Assembly (NCBI RefSeq): GCF_000711695.1
Contig: NW_013546913.1
Location: 1-62,897 of the forward strand
Source: Tilletiaria anomala UBC 951
Taxonomy: Eukaryota; Basidiomycota; Exobasidiomycetes; Georgefischeriales; Tilletiariaceae
DNA: 62,897 bases
Direction: 5' to 3'
Part shown: positions 1-12,365 of the stretch, in pieces
Position numbering within the stretch: position 1 is the stretch's first letter
Layout: each line of letters starts with the position of its first letter
Made by a program: the position numbers and the translations under genes
Notes under the pieces: generated by a model
The model's database searches: none
The model's input: only the letters and a program-made list of their open reading frames with translations
Told to the model about the DNA's origin: nothing

Positions 1-86
1 TGGAAGTGAAGGTTAAGCCAAAAGTGCCGAGATCGCTGAAGGAGAACATTGCGGATCTGCAAAAAGTGCGAGCGGAACGGGGCTGA
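1..86 (+). CDS. 3' end of an unidentified gene (partial)
   Basis: From base 3 an open frame runs to a TGA at 84-86. It encodes a lysine-rich, probably helical tail containing KVPRSLKENIADLQKVRAER and ending in Gly. Codon choice (GAG, AAG, CTG, GCG) resembles the genes to the right. There is too little sequence to name a family. It could also be chance, since only 28 codons are visible, but no stop interrupts it and the composition is protein-like. Confidence 0.4.
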   Translation, partial: EVKVKPKVPRSLKENIADLQKVRAERG

Positions 87-1446
87 ACCCTGTCCCCAGG
101 TGCCATTAGAGTGGCGCAGGCACACATATATAGTGCGTAAAGCAACATCAACCCTCCGCTTTGGCGCTCCTTTTCGGTTCTTAAAATTGTTGGCGGTTGA
201 CGCTGTTGCCCGTTAAACCATCTTCTCCACTAAGTGCAACTTTTATTACAACGGACAACCAGGCGTCTAGGCTCAGGCCACCATTAGTTGTCTCGCGTCA
301 TATCCGGGGCAAGGCTTGTCGCTGCTTTCATTTACATTCGTCTTGCTAGATATTTGTGCGAACATGAATGGGCCTATGTCCTCGTCCCTACACCCCGCTT
401 CAATCTACATACACTATTTCCATACCTTTTTTGCTCAGGTTGCTGTCGGTTCTTTTAGCTCGTCTCAATTTCTCCGTAGCCCAAGGCTAAAGCGCCCCAG
501 GCAGGTTCCTGAGTCTGCCCCAGGGGCCAGCTGCCATGGCTCCCAGCTGCCCCACCTTTCCCCGTGGCCAGCGACTCGCACATGTCATGGCTCAACACCA
601 TTACATACCCTTTGGTTGAGCAATGCTCCATTGTCGGCAATGGCACATCTTTTGAGTCTTCATCGCATCAGCTTGCTGCGATTCCTGAACGCGCACAGTC
701 CGCTGCCGCACCGAGCCCGGACCCCTGAGGCAACAGTAGCTTGTCGCCTTGTAGCGGCGTTTCAAATGAGTAAATCGATTCCATTATGTGCCCTGCTAAG
801 GAGATTCGAGATCTTAGATTCTTGATTGTCAATCTGCATTCTGGATGGTCAGTTGCCATATTTTTGTCCCAACTCTTCCCATGGCCGAAGCGAGAATGAC
901 CATCGCCCCATCGCTTCTCCTGTCCATGACTTGCTGGGACCGTTGGCGCCGTAGATGGTCCCCCCGATTCGTGCTTCGCCTTCCGACGTGGTTAGTCAAA
1001 TAAGCTCCCCATCAACGGCGCATGCGCATCTAATGAATCGCGTCGCACCCTCGCTGCTGCTCGGCTCTCTTCAGTCGTCGGAGAGAATAGTTCGATTGTT
1101 TCATCCAATGGCTGGGAGGACTCTTGCAGCCCGCGCTCTGTCAAGTCGGTTGGACCGCAGAGTCACCGTTGGTCTTGCACATGCTCTTACCCAACCTCAA
1201 CGACAAAACTGACAGCCCAGCGCCAGTCCTGGGGATTTAGCTGGTACCAGGGCGGACGAAAAGGTATGGCCAACGGCCATGGAAAGGGAAACAAGGTATA
1301 TAAGCAGCGCAGTTTGATCACATCTCATGGGCAACTTTCTCTCACCAGCAACCTACTTCCCTGCTTCGCACCCACCCTTCACTCACCTACGTCCTCCAGC
1401 TCTACCCTGCAACTTTGCCACTCAAGCTCACGCCGCACTCAGCAGC
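87..1446. other. Intergenic region, no gene recognised
   Basis: This 1.36-kb stretch holds several open frames on both strands. None has a recognisable domain, a convincing splice pattern or protein-like composition. The right end carries the TATA-like promoter of the small secreted protein gene. Confidence 0.5.
1297..1303 (+). promoter_or_regulatory. TATA-like box upstream of the small secreted protein
   Basis: TATATAA lies 150 bp before the ATG at 1447, followed by a pyrimidine-rich leader (CTTTCTCTCACC, CTTCACTCACC) typical of a fungal 5' UTR. Few genes in this window show such a clear TATA box, which would suit a strongly regulated gene. The assignment rests on sequence and position only. 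Confidence 0.5.
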
Positions 1447-2150
1447 ATGCGTCTCACAGCCATCTTCGCTTCGCTCCTACTCGTCAGCACGTCCGTTCTG
1501 GCTGTCCCGGCGGAACTCCAGATCCGTGCGGACCCACCCAAGGGTCTGATCCAGAACGTTGGCCAACTCGTCGCTGCAATCGAAAAAGGCGCCGGAATTA
1601 CTGGGCTTCGGGGCAAGATTGACGAGACTTTTGGCGGTAACATTGTGAGTACAAGTAAAATTGACCTTGCAGTAACGCATTTCTTACGTTTCATCCCATC
1701 GTTGACTGGTAATGATACCTCTCTGCGTCCACTCATCGCTCTGCCCTTCGTTGTGATGACTCAAGTGCAAGCTTGAAAATGCGGTTGGCTTGACAAAAGT
1801 TGAGAAGGCTGTAGGCCTCACCGACGACAAGATCCCGGATGGTATTCTCGAAAAGGTGCTCCACCTCGTCAAGGCCCTGGACGATGCGGTTGGCGGCTCT
1901 GCCCTTGAGGTAAGTTGGCGGCGGTGAATAAAAGACGGACGCTGCCGTCACGAGCGAGAGTGTGCAGGGGGGGGGGGCAGTGGCAGGCCTTCCATCAACC
2001 CGCTGATACTGACACTGTTCTTCTTGTTCTCGCTCCTTTCTCGTCCGCGTGCCGCAGGGCAAGCTCAACAAAGCACTCCACGGAGGCCCCGCTGCGGTGC
2101 AAAAGGTGCTGGGTGTCGCCTACCTCAGGAGCGTGCTTGGGATCGAGTAA
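1447..2150 (+). CDS. Small secreted protein, 142 aa, cysteine-free
   Basis: Three exons: 1447-1644, 1772-1909 and 2058-2150. Both introns have GTGAGT/GTAAGT donors and AG acceptors, and the frame is kept throughout. The N-terminus MRLTAIFASLLLVSTSVLA is a textbook signal peptide, with likely cleavage before VPAELQ. The mature part of about 120 residues has no cysteine and is built of Gly/Leu/Val/Lys-rich amphipathic stretches. A loosely repeated motif of Val-Gly-Leu-Thr followed by a lysine or aspartate occurs twice around residues 70-85. The protein is probably exported. It resembles no enzyme I know; a fungal small secreted or effector-like protein is the best general label. Intron 2 contains an 11-G run at 1967-1977. 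Confidence 0.72.
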
Positions 2151-3467
2151 CAGGCAAACATCGCAATCGCTATCTCTCCGCCTCGCCTCCTAGCTAGCTC
2201 TCTCCTTCGACGTTCTTGCGCGCCGTTTGTTCATACCCAGAGGACAGTAGGGGTATCTTTGTGTCATGTGTGCAGCCTTTTTTTCCAACAGCGCCGCATA
2301 CCGTATCGCTATCATGTTTGGTATCGCCCGCATAATACATCTTGTAGATATATTACACAACCCAAACAAAAGTGTGTGGAGCAATTGTGACGTGAACCCG
2401 TACGAGAAAGTTTCCAAGAGTTTGAGCGTTGGGTCTGCTTGATGCGATCGAATGCAAGATGGAGGGTTATAAAGGGTCAGGAGCTTCTGTGCAGCCAAAG
2501 GGCCACGGTGACCTGCCTACAGCCTTCTCTTTGCGACGTGAGCACCGGAATGTACGACAATGCTTCCTGTTTCGATGAGCGTCGCCTTCCTACTCACAGC
2601 TTTACGGCTGGCGTGGTTGATTGGAGCCTGCAGCGCTTCACCAGCTGAGGGTTGATGAATATGAAACCATGAATGAAGTGAATCGATGGAATTAGGTAAA
2701 CTCTGTAAACGGATGACTCACGTCACGTGTGTGAATATGAGGCAGTTGGCACTGGCCAGGGGAGATTGGAGTGGAGGAGCGAATCAGAAGCCGCGCAATA
2801 CAAACCCTTGTGCAATCCCGGTTTGCGCCGCTCGCCTGGCCCCACCCACGATGAACGAGCAAGGGAGGAGGCGCGCAGCACCAGGGCAGTGTCATCAGCC
2901 AGGAGGTTTTTTCGCTGCTGGCTCGGCGCATTTGTCAGTGTGCTACGCAGCGGCCGCCGCTCCGATGCTTACTAAGAAATCCGCGACCGCCGTGCGCCTG
3001 TGTGCAGACAGATAAGCAGACGCACAGACACACAGACGCTGCGGCCCGTGATGGCTGAGAGAAGCGTGTGAGGGAGAAAGAGCCGCCGAGGCCGCCCGCG
3101 CCAAAGCCGGACTGCCGGTTCGTGCAACAGCCCTCGTCCGCCGTCGCCGCACGCTCCTCTGCCAGTAGAAACACCATCGCTTCCTTTTTCCCTTTTTTAA
3201 TGCTAACAGCTTCTTCTTTCTACGTCGCCTTCGTTGCTCTTCTTGCTTTGTCCAAGCAGAGTAAACCATTCCAACCTCGACATCGTCGTCATCGGGTTAT
3301 CTTGACTGTCTGCAAACCCAGCTGGCGCTTTGCATAAGAAGCGCTGCGCCTAGTCTGTATTTGCTTTCCCTTCCTGCTTGCCGCTTGTTGCCAAGATTAT
3401 TGAGGCGAAGGGCTGCAGGTGATCCACACCTCAACATCAACGAGGTTCTAAAGAGAAGCAAGGCATC
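2151..3467. other. Intergenic region with the aconitase promoter and leader
   Basis: No coding sequence was recognised. The last 300 bp before 3468 are pyrimidine-rich (CTTCTTTC and TTCCTTTTTCCC blocks), as expected for the promoter and leader of a highly expressed gene. Open frames here lack domain signals and overlap each other on both strands. Confidence 0.5.
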
Positions 3468-6330
3468 ATGCTGTCAACCAGGATGCTGCGCAACGCAGCT
3501 TTGCGTTCCGGCTTGCGTGCCGGCACCAGCACCAGCAGTAGCGCCGCCGTCACTGCGCGACGCGGCTACGCGACGGTCGCAGAGGACGTGTCGGACATCG
3601 ACCAGTCTGTGCTGTCCAGGAAAGTCGACATGAGCATCGTCGAGAAGGGCAAGGGCTTCTACATCAACTACAAGCGCATCGAGGACAACCTCAAGGTTGT
3701 TAGGCAACGGTGGGTCCTTTTCTCTGCCTTCACTGTCTCAGGCATGTTTCGGGCAGCGTAGTGTATCTTGATTGCAGTCGCCTTCAGAAGATGAAGCAAG
3801 GGCTGCTAAGGATGCCTTGGCTGTATTCCTTTGGCTAAATACGGTACTGACGAGATGATCCTGCCCTTCGTGCACTCATCTTCGCTTCCCCTCCATTCGA
3901 ACAGGCTTAACCGTCCTCTGACCATGTCCGAGAAGATTGTCTACGGCCACTTGGACAACCCCCAAGAGCAGATTATCGAGCGCGGCAGTTCCTACCTCAA
4001 GCTTCGCCCTGACGTGAGTAAACCCAGCCTGTAGCTCGGCACCTCGACTTGGCAGCCTTTGTTCTCGCAAATGCACACGCCGCGCTGTAAGCGGCTGTTT
4101 GGCGCTATCTCTCCTTTTCGTCTTGTCCTTGCACGTACTGAACTGACACATCACATGTTCTTGCTTTTTTCGGACAGCGCGTTGCTTGCCAGGATGCGAC
4201 TGCGCAGATGGCGCTGCTGCAGTTCATGTCTGCCGGCCTGCCGACTGTCGCAGTCCCTACCACTGTCCACTGCGACCACTTGATCGAGGCTCAGGTTGGC
4301 GGTGTTAAGGACTTGGCTCGCGCCATCAATATCAACAAGGAAGTCTACGACTTCCTCGCCACCTGCACTGCTAAGTACGGCATTGGCTTCTGGAAGCCGG
4401 GCTCGGGTATCATCCACCAGATCTTGCTCGAGAACTACGCTTTCCCCGGTGGTCTGATGATCGGCACCGACTCGCACACCCCCAACGCCGGCGGTCTCAA
4501 CATGATTGCATGCGGTGTCGGTGGTGCCGACGCGGTTGACGTTATGGCTAACATTCCTTGGGAGCTCAAGTGCCCGAAGGTCATCGGTGTCGAGCTTAAG
4601 GGTCAACTATCTGGCTGGACCGCACCCAAGGACGTCATCCTCAAGGTCGCCGGTGAGCTCACTGTCAAGGGTGGCACTGGTGCCATCATCGAGTACAAGG
4701 GTCCCGGTGTCAACTCGCTCTCCGCCACCGGCATGGGCACAATCTGTAACATGGGTGCCGAGATTGGTGCTACCACCTCTGTCTTCCCATACAACGAGCG
4801 CATGGAGGCCTACCTCAAGGCCACCAACCGGTCAGAGATCGCCGAGCTTGCCAAGGGCTTCCAGAAGAACCTTCTCCCGGACAAGGATGCAGAATACGAC
4901 AACCACATCGAGATCAACCTTTCTGAGCTCGAACCCCACATCAACGGCCCCTTCACGCCGGACCTGGCCACGCCGCTCTCCAGGTTTGCCGAGGAGGTCA
5001 AGAAGAACAACTGGCCCTCGGAGCTCAAGGTTGCGCTGATCGGTTCGTGCACCAACTCTTCGTACGAGGACATGAGCCGATCCGCCAGCATCGCGCAGGA
5101 GGCCGCCGACCATGGGCTAAAGGTCAAGTCGCAGTTCACCGTCACCCCCGGTTCGGAGCAGATCCGCGCGACGATTGCCCGCGATGGACAGATGAAAGTG
5201 CTGGAGGACGCCGGCGGCATGGTCCTTGCAAACGCCTGCGGACCCTGCATTGGTCAGTGGGACCGCCAGGACGTCAAGAAGGGAGAGAAGAACTCGATCA
5301 TCACTTCGTACAACCGCAACTTCACCGGTCGTAACGACGCCAACCCGGCGACCCACGCTTTCGTGCGTACAGGCCGCTTTCTTTTCGGTGTACACTTTTC
5401 GTGCTGACTTTACATGTTCGCCCCCTCTCGCGTCACATATAGGTCGCATCCCCGGACCTGGTCACTGCCATGGCGTTCGCCGGCGACCTGACCTTCAACC
5501 CGACGAAGGACACGCTCAAAGGTGCTGACGGTAAGGAGTTCAAGTTCTCCAACCCATCGGGCAAGGAGCTTCCCCCTCGCGGCTACGACCCTGGCCAGGA
5601 CACGTTCCAGGCTCCCCCTGAGGACCGCGCCTCGGTACAGGTCAAGATCAACCCCGAGTCGGACCGCCTGCAGTTCCTCGCACCCTTCAAGCCATGGGAT
5701 GGGAAGGACCCTAAGGGCTTGCCCGTGCTGATCAAGGCCAAGGGCAAGTGCACTACCGACCACATCTCGGCCGGTGGCCCCTGGCTCAAGTACAGAGGTC
5801 ACCTTCAGAACATCTCGAACAACTGCTACATTGGCGCCATCAACGCAGAGAACGGCAAGGCAAACGAGGTGTTCAACCAGCTGACCGGCAAGTGGGATTC
5901 TGTCCCGGGTACCGCGCAGGCCTACCGTGACTCCGGCAAGGGCTGGGTCGTCATTGGCGACTCGAACCTCGGCGAAGGCTCTTCCCGTGAGCACGCAGCG
6001 CTCGAGCCGCGCTACCTTGGCGGCACGGCGATCATCGTGCGCTCGTTTGCGCGTATCCACGAGACCAACCTGAAGAAGCAAGGCATGCTTGCGCTCACGT
6101 TCAAGAATGAGGCCGACTACGACAAGCTGCGCCACGACGACGTCGTCGACCTGGAAGGCGTGACCAAGTTCGCGCCGGGCTCGGAGATCACGCTGGTCGC
6201 GCAGCACAAGGACGGCTCAGAGGACCGCATCCCGCTGACGCACTCGTACAACGAGGGCCAGATCGAGTGGTTCAAGGCGGGCAGCGCGCTCAACCTGATG
6301 GCGCAGAAGGCTAAGGCCAGGTCTGCCTGA
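3468..6330 (+). CDS. ACO1: Aconitate hydratase, mitochondrial
   Basis: Aconitase interconverts citrate and isocitrate in the TCA cycle using a [4Fe-4S] cluster. Four exons (3468-3709, 3905-4013, 4178-5362, 5443-6330) give 807 residues, about the length of mitochondrial aconitases. Each join restores a conserved block: [23 protein letters not shown] and [13 protein letters not shown]. The Arg/Ser/Ala-rich first 35 residues, ending near RRGYATVA, look like a mitochondrial presequence. The cluster cysteines are visible in [11 protein letters not shown] and [10 protein letters not shown]. The swivel-domain motif [19 protein letters not shown] is in the last exon. The frame is intact. The gene symbol follows yeast usage. 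Confidence 0.97.
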
Positions 6331-7380
6331 GGGAGCGGCGAGCAGCGCACTTGCTCCCTCCATTCCCCCATACCGCCCCTTCCTCGACCCTGCTAACCGA
6401 CTATCTGTCCACTTCACGTGTATTCCATGTAAAAAGCAAGGAGACTTCACTCACAACAAGATGTGTGCATACATATTTGGTTTTTGATGATACGGAGAAG
6501 CGATGTAATAGTGGAGTGATTGGCTGCGAAGTTCCCGCGGAACGCGTCCCGTCGTTGGTGAGCGGGTACTCAGCGCAGGCCGGAATCCGGATTCGCTTCT
6601 GCCCCTCTCCGCAAGTCCGTCACTGCCGCTCCACCTATGCGAGGGTTCAGCGGTTGACACGATAATACGGCTGTGTCCAGCCGAGTGAGTCATGTCCGCT
6701 ACATGTCGATGGACCCGCGATGAGATGGGCAGCTGCGTACCAAGTAGAGACCCTCAACGTAGACGTACTTGCGATTGAGCGAGCTGCAGACACGTTTGCC
6801 GTGAGCGGACGTCTCCGAGCCTTAATCGATTTTCTCCGTGATAACTCCCTCGCTCTCATTCGGTGCGTTCCCCTTATCACAATCCAACTAAAACAGAAGG
6901 ACCGCATCCGCTCTCCGAAGATAAGGAACCGAAAGTCGATCACATTGCTCTTCAAGACGGCATCAACCACGCTCTCCTGATCGTGGTCTAGCGCGCTAGA
7001 GATACCATCGAGGAGCTGTTGAACATGTCTTTGATGTCTTGATATGTACTACGCGTGAGCCGACTCCATCTCTAAAACTCTCTCTCACACACATGCTCAT
7101 CGGCGTTCGCAATGTCGATCGGATCATATTGTCAGAGACTGTGCATTCTTCAACATACACCTCGTAGCAAAGAAGGTCTTCTTGCGACTCGGCCTACATC
7201 ACGAGCGCAGTCACTTCTTCCCTTACAAAATTCGTCATCGAAAACCTTTTATTGGACGGAGCAAGGACAACATCATATAGGCAACAGCCGAGGTCTTAAC
7301 AAATCAGCACGGCATTCGGTACCACCAATGCTGTGAAGCTCTGACACCAAAGGTGCCACCTACCCATCACTATCAACGCC
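6331..7380. other. Intergenic region between aconitase and guanine deaminase
   Basis: About 1 kb with no recognised gene on either strand. It should hold the aconitase 3' UTR and the guanine deaminase promoter. Open frames are short and lack conserved motifs. Confidence 0.5.
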
Positions 7381-9892
7381 ATGAAGGCATCATTAGGAGC
7401 GGCCGCCTGCGCTTCGTCGTCGACAGGCGGCAGGTCTGCCGCAGCCTCCGTCCTCGCACAAGCTCGCATGTCGCGACGTCTGTTCATCGGAGGCATCATC
7501 AGCCCTCGCTCTCCACTTGAGATGGACATCATCACGCGTGGCTTGCTCGGTGTCGGCAGCGGCGGGACGATCCGATTCGTCGAGGACTTGGAGCAGGTCG
7601 AGCGGGACATGAAGGTGGAGATGGGCCGAGCCGGCGTAAAGGGTGGACATACGAATGGTCACGGGCACGGGTACGACGACGGTGAGGGTGGGAGCACCAC
7701 CGAGGAAGAAGGCGAAGTCGCTTCGGCGAGGAGGCGAAACGCAAAGTTGGCATCCCCAGCTGAATCAACCATAGCCAGGCACACCCCCCTACCCATTCTA
7801 CGGCCACAAAGCGAAGAAAATCAACAAGACTCGGTAGAAGAACTTACACACCCGGTCATCGATGCTCCCACGCTCTCCTCGGGAGAAGAAGCTGCCGCAT
7901 CCTCCTCGCTAGATGGTCCAAGGGCGCAGGTACAGGAGACTGATATCACCTCCAGCACCACTATCAACGACCGGTCGGCTGAAGCCTTAATAGGTGAAGC
8001 CGTCCCTCGCATGCCTGACGTCGAGTTTCACCTTGGCAGCGCTGCACAAGCATTAGCATTAGAACAGGTGACACCACGCATGCGCGCGGGGCGCGCCGCC
8101 TCGGGTATTTCGGAGGCTGCACTGCTGGAGAGCGCGATGATCAAGCGCGTTACCGCCAAGTATGGGTGGAAGGAGGGAGCGTACGATGTCATCCGCCTTG
8201 ACAAGGGCGAATTCCTCATGCCCGGTTTTATCGACACACATACAGTGAGCGAGCTCGTGTGGCTGAAGAAAAGATCAGATCGGCCGAGGGGGGCTTACCA
8301 ACCTGACTACTTTGCTGCGTCCCCCCCCCTTTCCCCAACAGCACGCTTGCCAAGTGCCCAACATCGGTCTCGGCCAGCAGTATGAGCTGCTCGACTGGCT
8401 GAACAATATCACTTTCCCGCGCGAGCGCAAGTTCGAAGACTTGTCATATGCACAACGAACATACTCCTCCGTCGTGCAGCGCCTCGTCGACTCGGGCACG
8501 ACGACGGCGTGCTACTACGCGACACTACACCTCGATGCGTCCATCATCCTTGCGAACATATGCCATGAGAAGGGCCAGCGCGCATTCATCGGAAAGTGCC
8601 AGATGGATCGCAACGGTGGACAGGGATACCAGGAGAAGACAGCGAGTCAGAGCATGCAGGACACGAAGGACTTTATAGAGCATTGTAGGAAGCTCGCGAG
8701 CGGCCAATCCGCATCTACCTTGCCGGCAGCAGCGTCTACCAGAATGAGCCCGACAGGCACAGCACAGACTTCTCCTGCAAGCTCAGCGCCGATCGTACTG
8801 ACGGCTGCAAGGACCAAGCAACCAGGAGCGGGGCCCCGCAGCAACCACACAGAGGACAGTAGCATATCGCTCGCTTCCTCGATATCTGCGTCGACAGCAT
8901 TCACGCAGAGTCCAGTTTGCGCCTCGGCGCCGCGTCATCGTTCGCTAAAATACAACGGCCACGCACACGGGACGCATTCGAGGACTTCTTCGGGGAGCAC
9001 AACGCCATCTGTTGTGCGCGGGCAAGAGCGGGAAAAGGAGCTTAGCAACGCGCTCGTGCAGCCCATATTGACTCCGCGCTTCGCGATAGCATGCACCGAC
9101 GCGCTGCTTTCCGCCATCGCGGCGTTGCAGGCGCGAGACCCGACGCTGCGCATCCAGACGCACCTGTCCGAGAACCCGTCCGAAATCAGCTTCACCAAGG
9201 AGCTCTTCCCCTTTGCGGAGAACTACACAGCTGTGTACGACCACTTTGCTCTGCTAACGCCGCGCACGATCCTCGCGCATGCGATTCATCTTGAGGATGA
9301 GGAGATGGAGCTCATCGCGAAAAGAGGGTGCGGTGTTAGCCATTGCCCGACGAGTAACCTCAACATCCGCAGCGGCTGCAGCCGCATCGGCGAGATGCTC
9401 AATCGCGGCATCAAGGTCGGACTCGGCACGGATGTGTCTGGAGGATTCGGCCTGTCGATGCTCTCGGCCATACGCGATGCGTCGGTCGTTGCTAAAGTTC
9501 TCGCGATGGGGCCGTCGGCTGCTTCGAATAGTGCAACAGCTGGAGGACCCAAAGAAGGCACAGCTACCGTTGCCCACGATTTTACCAAAGGCCCGCTGCC
9601 CATCGCCACGCTTCTTTTCCTCGCCACGCTCGGGGGGGCGCAAGTATGCGCGATGGACAACCGAATTGGATCCCTAGCACCTGGCAAGGACTTTGACGCG
9701 CTCCTCATTCGTACAACCTCTACTTGGAGCGATCAGCGCGGGTACACCGGCTGCCCCGGCATGTACATCGAGCCCGAGGACGAACTGCCGCAGATCCTGG
9801 AGAAACTACTGTTCACCGGTGACGACCGCTCGATTGCGCAGGTCTTCGTGCGCGGCAGGAGGGTCGACTCCGGCGCTTTCTTCGAGACCTGA
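7381..9892 (+). CDS. Guanine deaminase with large low-complexity insertions
   Basis: Amidohydrolase that converts guanine to xanthine and ammonia in purine salvage. Two exons (7381-8244, 8342-9892) give 804 residues. The splice joins FIDTHT to HACQVPNIG and so rebuilds the zinc-binding His-Thr-His (residues 287-289). Other metal or active-site residues are visible: THLSEN (His562), HAIHL (His601/604) and GTDVSGG (Asp652). HCPTSNLNIRSG is also typical. The family is usually about 450-500 residues; the excess lies in two Ser/Thr/Ala/Glu-rich insertions, roughly residues 80-215 and 405-520. The start ATG is the first in frame after stops. The catalytic barrel looks complete, so activity is likely. 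Confidence 0.9.
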
Positions 9893-10047
9893 GGCCTTTC
9901 CTAACATACAATGGGAGCAAAGGGGTAGTGGACTGGCGTGCATTTGGATCATCAGAGAAGCACGCGCAAGTGGCGATTGGGCTAGATGCATTTGCAATGC
10001 TCACTTTATACAATTATCTGGTCGACAAAAAAGCATGATCGCAATTT

Positions 10048-12365
10048 CTACTGGAGTTGATGCGCGCGCAGAGGCGCTGCAAATGGACTGACATCATCCA
10101 CAATGACTTCGTGGATCCGATTGCGAAAGAGGTAGCGCACGCGCAGATGTTTCTTATCACCCATGCATGGATCGTGGAAGCCCATGATATGGGACTGAGA
10201 GTGGGCCAAAGTGGAGAAGAGGGAAGTTGTCGGTCAACGGCACGCATGTACTGACAAACAAACAACCTTCCAAACGCACCTTTGGTCTACCGCCTGCGAT
10301 GATCAGTTGACCTTTGGCGACCATGGCTTGAAGCGGGATGCGGACGTCCCAATACTCCAAGTTGGCCTCGCCAGTACTGGCGGTCGTCGGGATGGAATTG
10401 GCTCCTACTGAATCTGCCTCTATCGTTGGTCCGCCAGCTGCCTCCCAGATGTCGTGTTCGAGTTGGTCTGGATCCCCTTGTCTGGGCGGAGGAAAAGCAG
10501 ACCTCTTCCCGTACCAGGCTTCAAGGACCACAAAACCTGCCTTGCTGCTCTCAAACATCCATCGTTTTCGTGCTTGCTCCCTCAGCAGGTTTCGTGCGCT
10601 CAAAGCAGTCTCTCGTCGCTCTCTAATCATCTCTTCGTTATCCTTGCGCAGTTCTTGCAACTTGGACTCGATACGCCGCCGTTTACCGGGCAAGATGTAG
10701 TAGTAGTGCAGCACAGTCACGGTCGCCGCGGGGATTGCGGTGAAGGCGAGGACGAGGTCAGATCGGAACTCAGGTGCAAGTACGATAGGAACGACAACCT
10801 TCTGGCCTAGTCGGTTGAACTTGATTCGCAGCGTCACACCACCCGGGAGCCCAGTAGTAAGACCGAGACCTAAGCGGACAGTCTCGGTCACTCGACGATC
10901 GCAATTGACGTTCAGCGATAAACCGCTGCTAGTGCCGAGACTGGCTCCCAGCCGCAGCTTCACTCCGCCGAGGACTTTCGTTCCCCAGTCGAAAGAGAGG
11001 GAAGTATCGACAGTGCTCAGCGTGCTCTGAACCGTCCAGCTGCGACTCTCCCCTGATTGGGATGTCACGCCGATCGAAACACCAGCTGGCTCTCGCCGCA
11101 TGAGTTGCATCGAACTAAGGCTTTCAGGATTACCCCAAGCGCCAAGCTGATACGATCCTGTCCGGAAGGTCGTGAAGCCCGTCATAAGCGATGTTTTCGA
11201 AATGCGTTGCCCTGCTGTCAGCGTGAAGGTTGGAGGCATCGCAAGCGAGTTCATCGCCCCAACATAAGTGAAGAACCTGTGATGCAAGTAGAGTGTCAGC
11301 TTTGGCATGCCTGATCTCGGAGACAGCTGATTGCATTCCCCCTTACGTGTTCTCATCGAGCGCAAATGCTCCCTTGCTAGTCAGTGTCCGTGGTCGAAGA
11401 AGCGCCAAGGCAGTCTCCGTTCCAAAGCGCGAACTCCACTGCGTCTTGACTGTACCAATCAGATTGCCGCCACCTAGACCTCCTCGCGTCATCATTTGTC
11501 CAGTGAAGTTGACGCTGCTGGTGTTTGAGATCTGCGTCTCAAAGCCGTGCCTCCCAATCAACTGTGTCACACCGACTCCGTTCCACCGATCTCCCAACGT
11601 AATCGCCTGCCCTTCACGCGGCGGTGGCCCGCGCATTCGTTGCGCCGGTGCGAAGAGCGGTGTCGCATCTATCATCGCGGTGAAGTCCCCTTTGCTTCTG
11701 ATGAGATTTTCCGCCTCTTTCGTTCTCCTTTCCAGGAGCTCCTTCTCGAACTCGGCCCGCATTTCCTGTGGCGTCTTCCCTCTGGCGGACAAAGCCCAGC
11801 TGGAGCTAAGACCCGCTTCGCCAAAGTGATCGTATACGCCGCGCTTCTCTGCATCGCTCAGCACCTCGTAGGCTTCCTGTATACGCCTGAACTGAGAGTC
11901 TGCTGCAGATTTGCGCACTGGATCGGTGTGTTTATCCGGGTGCAAGACGACCGCCAAGTTTCGGTATGCTTCGCGAATGCGTTCTTCAGATGCATCTTTG
12001 TCGACGTTCAGCAAGGCGTAGAACTCGTCTTTGTTGGCACTCGCGCTCGTCCCTGAGAAGCTATCTGCTCCCTCTGCTGTGGAAGGATCCGAAAATGGTG
12101 GGCAGCCAGCTCGTTGCGAATCCCGGAACGGTGTGCCGCCGAACAGCGGCTCATCGTACTCCTCTTGTGCATCTTGTGAACGCATTCCATCGGTCTGCCA
12201 GGGTTTGAACGAGCTCGAGCTGCTGCCAGCTTCACAGTAGCTCGTGCTGGAGGACGCGTCAGAAGGAGTATTACTTGCTGATGATACGGAGCTATCCAAG
12301 TATTCCGCGGCCCTTGCGTAGCTCTGCGACGAGCGTGGCGCGTATGGATCATCGGTTGAATCCAT
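10048..12365 (-). CDS. J-domain protein with DUF3395 (DNAJC11-like)
   Basis: Three exons on the minus strand (12365-11347, 11276-10280, 10194-10048) encode 720 residues. After a Ser-rich N-terminus, a J-domain spans about residues 112-178, with His-Pro-Asp at 142-144 inside VVLHPDKH; this loop stimulates Hsp70. The middle is a beta-rich region. The C-terminal DUF3395-type part includes VLHYYYILPGKRRR, a charged helix, WDVRIPLQAMVAKGQLII, and, after the last splice, GFHDPCMGDKKHLRVRYLFR. This architecture matches animal DNAJC11, which is associated with mitochondrial membrane organisation; the same role here is inference. The last short exon was found from the conserved C-terminus, and its splice sites (GTGCGT, CTCTCAG) fit. 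The stop is TAG. Confidence 0.88.

Noticed and set aside
316-825. 169-codon open frame
   Set aside because: No domain, Ser/Leu/His/Pro-rich low-complexity composition, and the opposite strand is open too; no promoter or splice support.
1967-1977. Poly-G run as a possible frameshift in the secreted protein
   Set aside because: It lies inside intron 2, so length variation there does not affect the protein.
4506-5039. Long Ser/Arg/Pro-rich frame inside aconitase
   Set aside because: It is an out-of-frame shadow of the highly biased aconitase exon.
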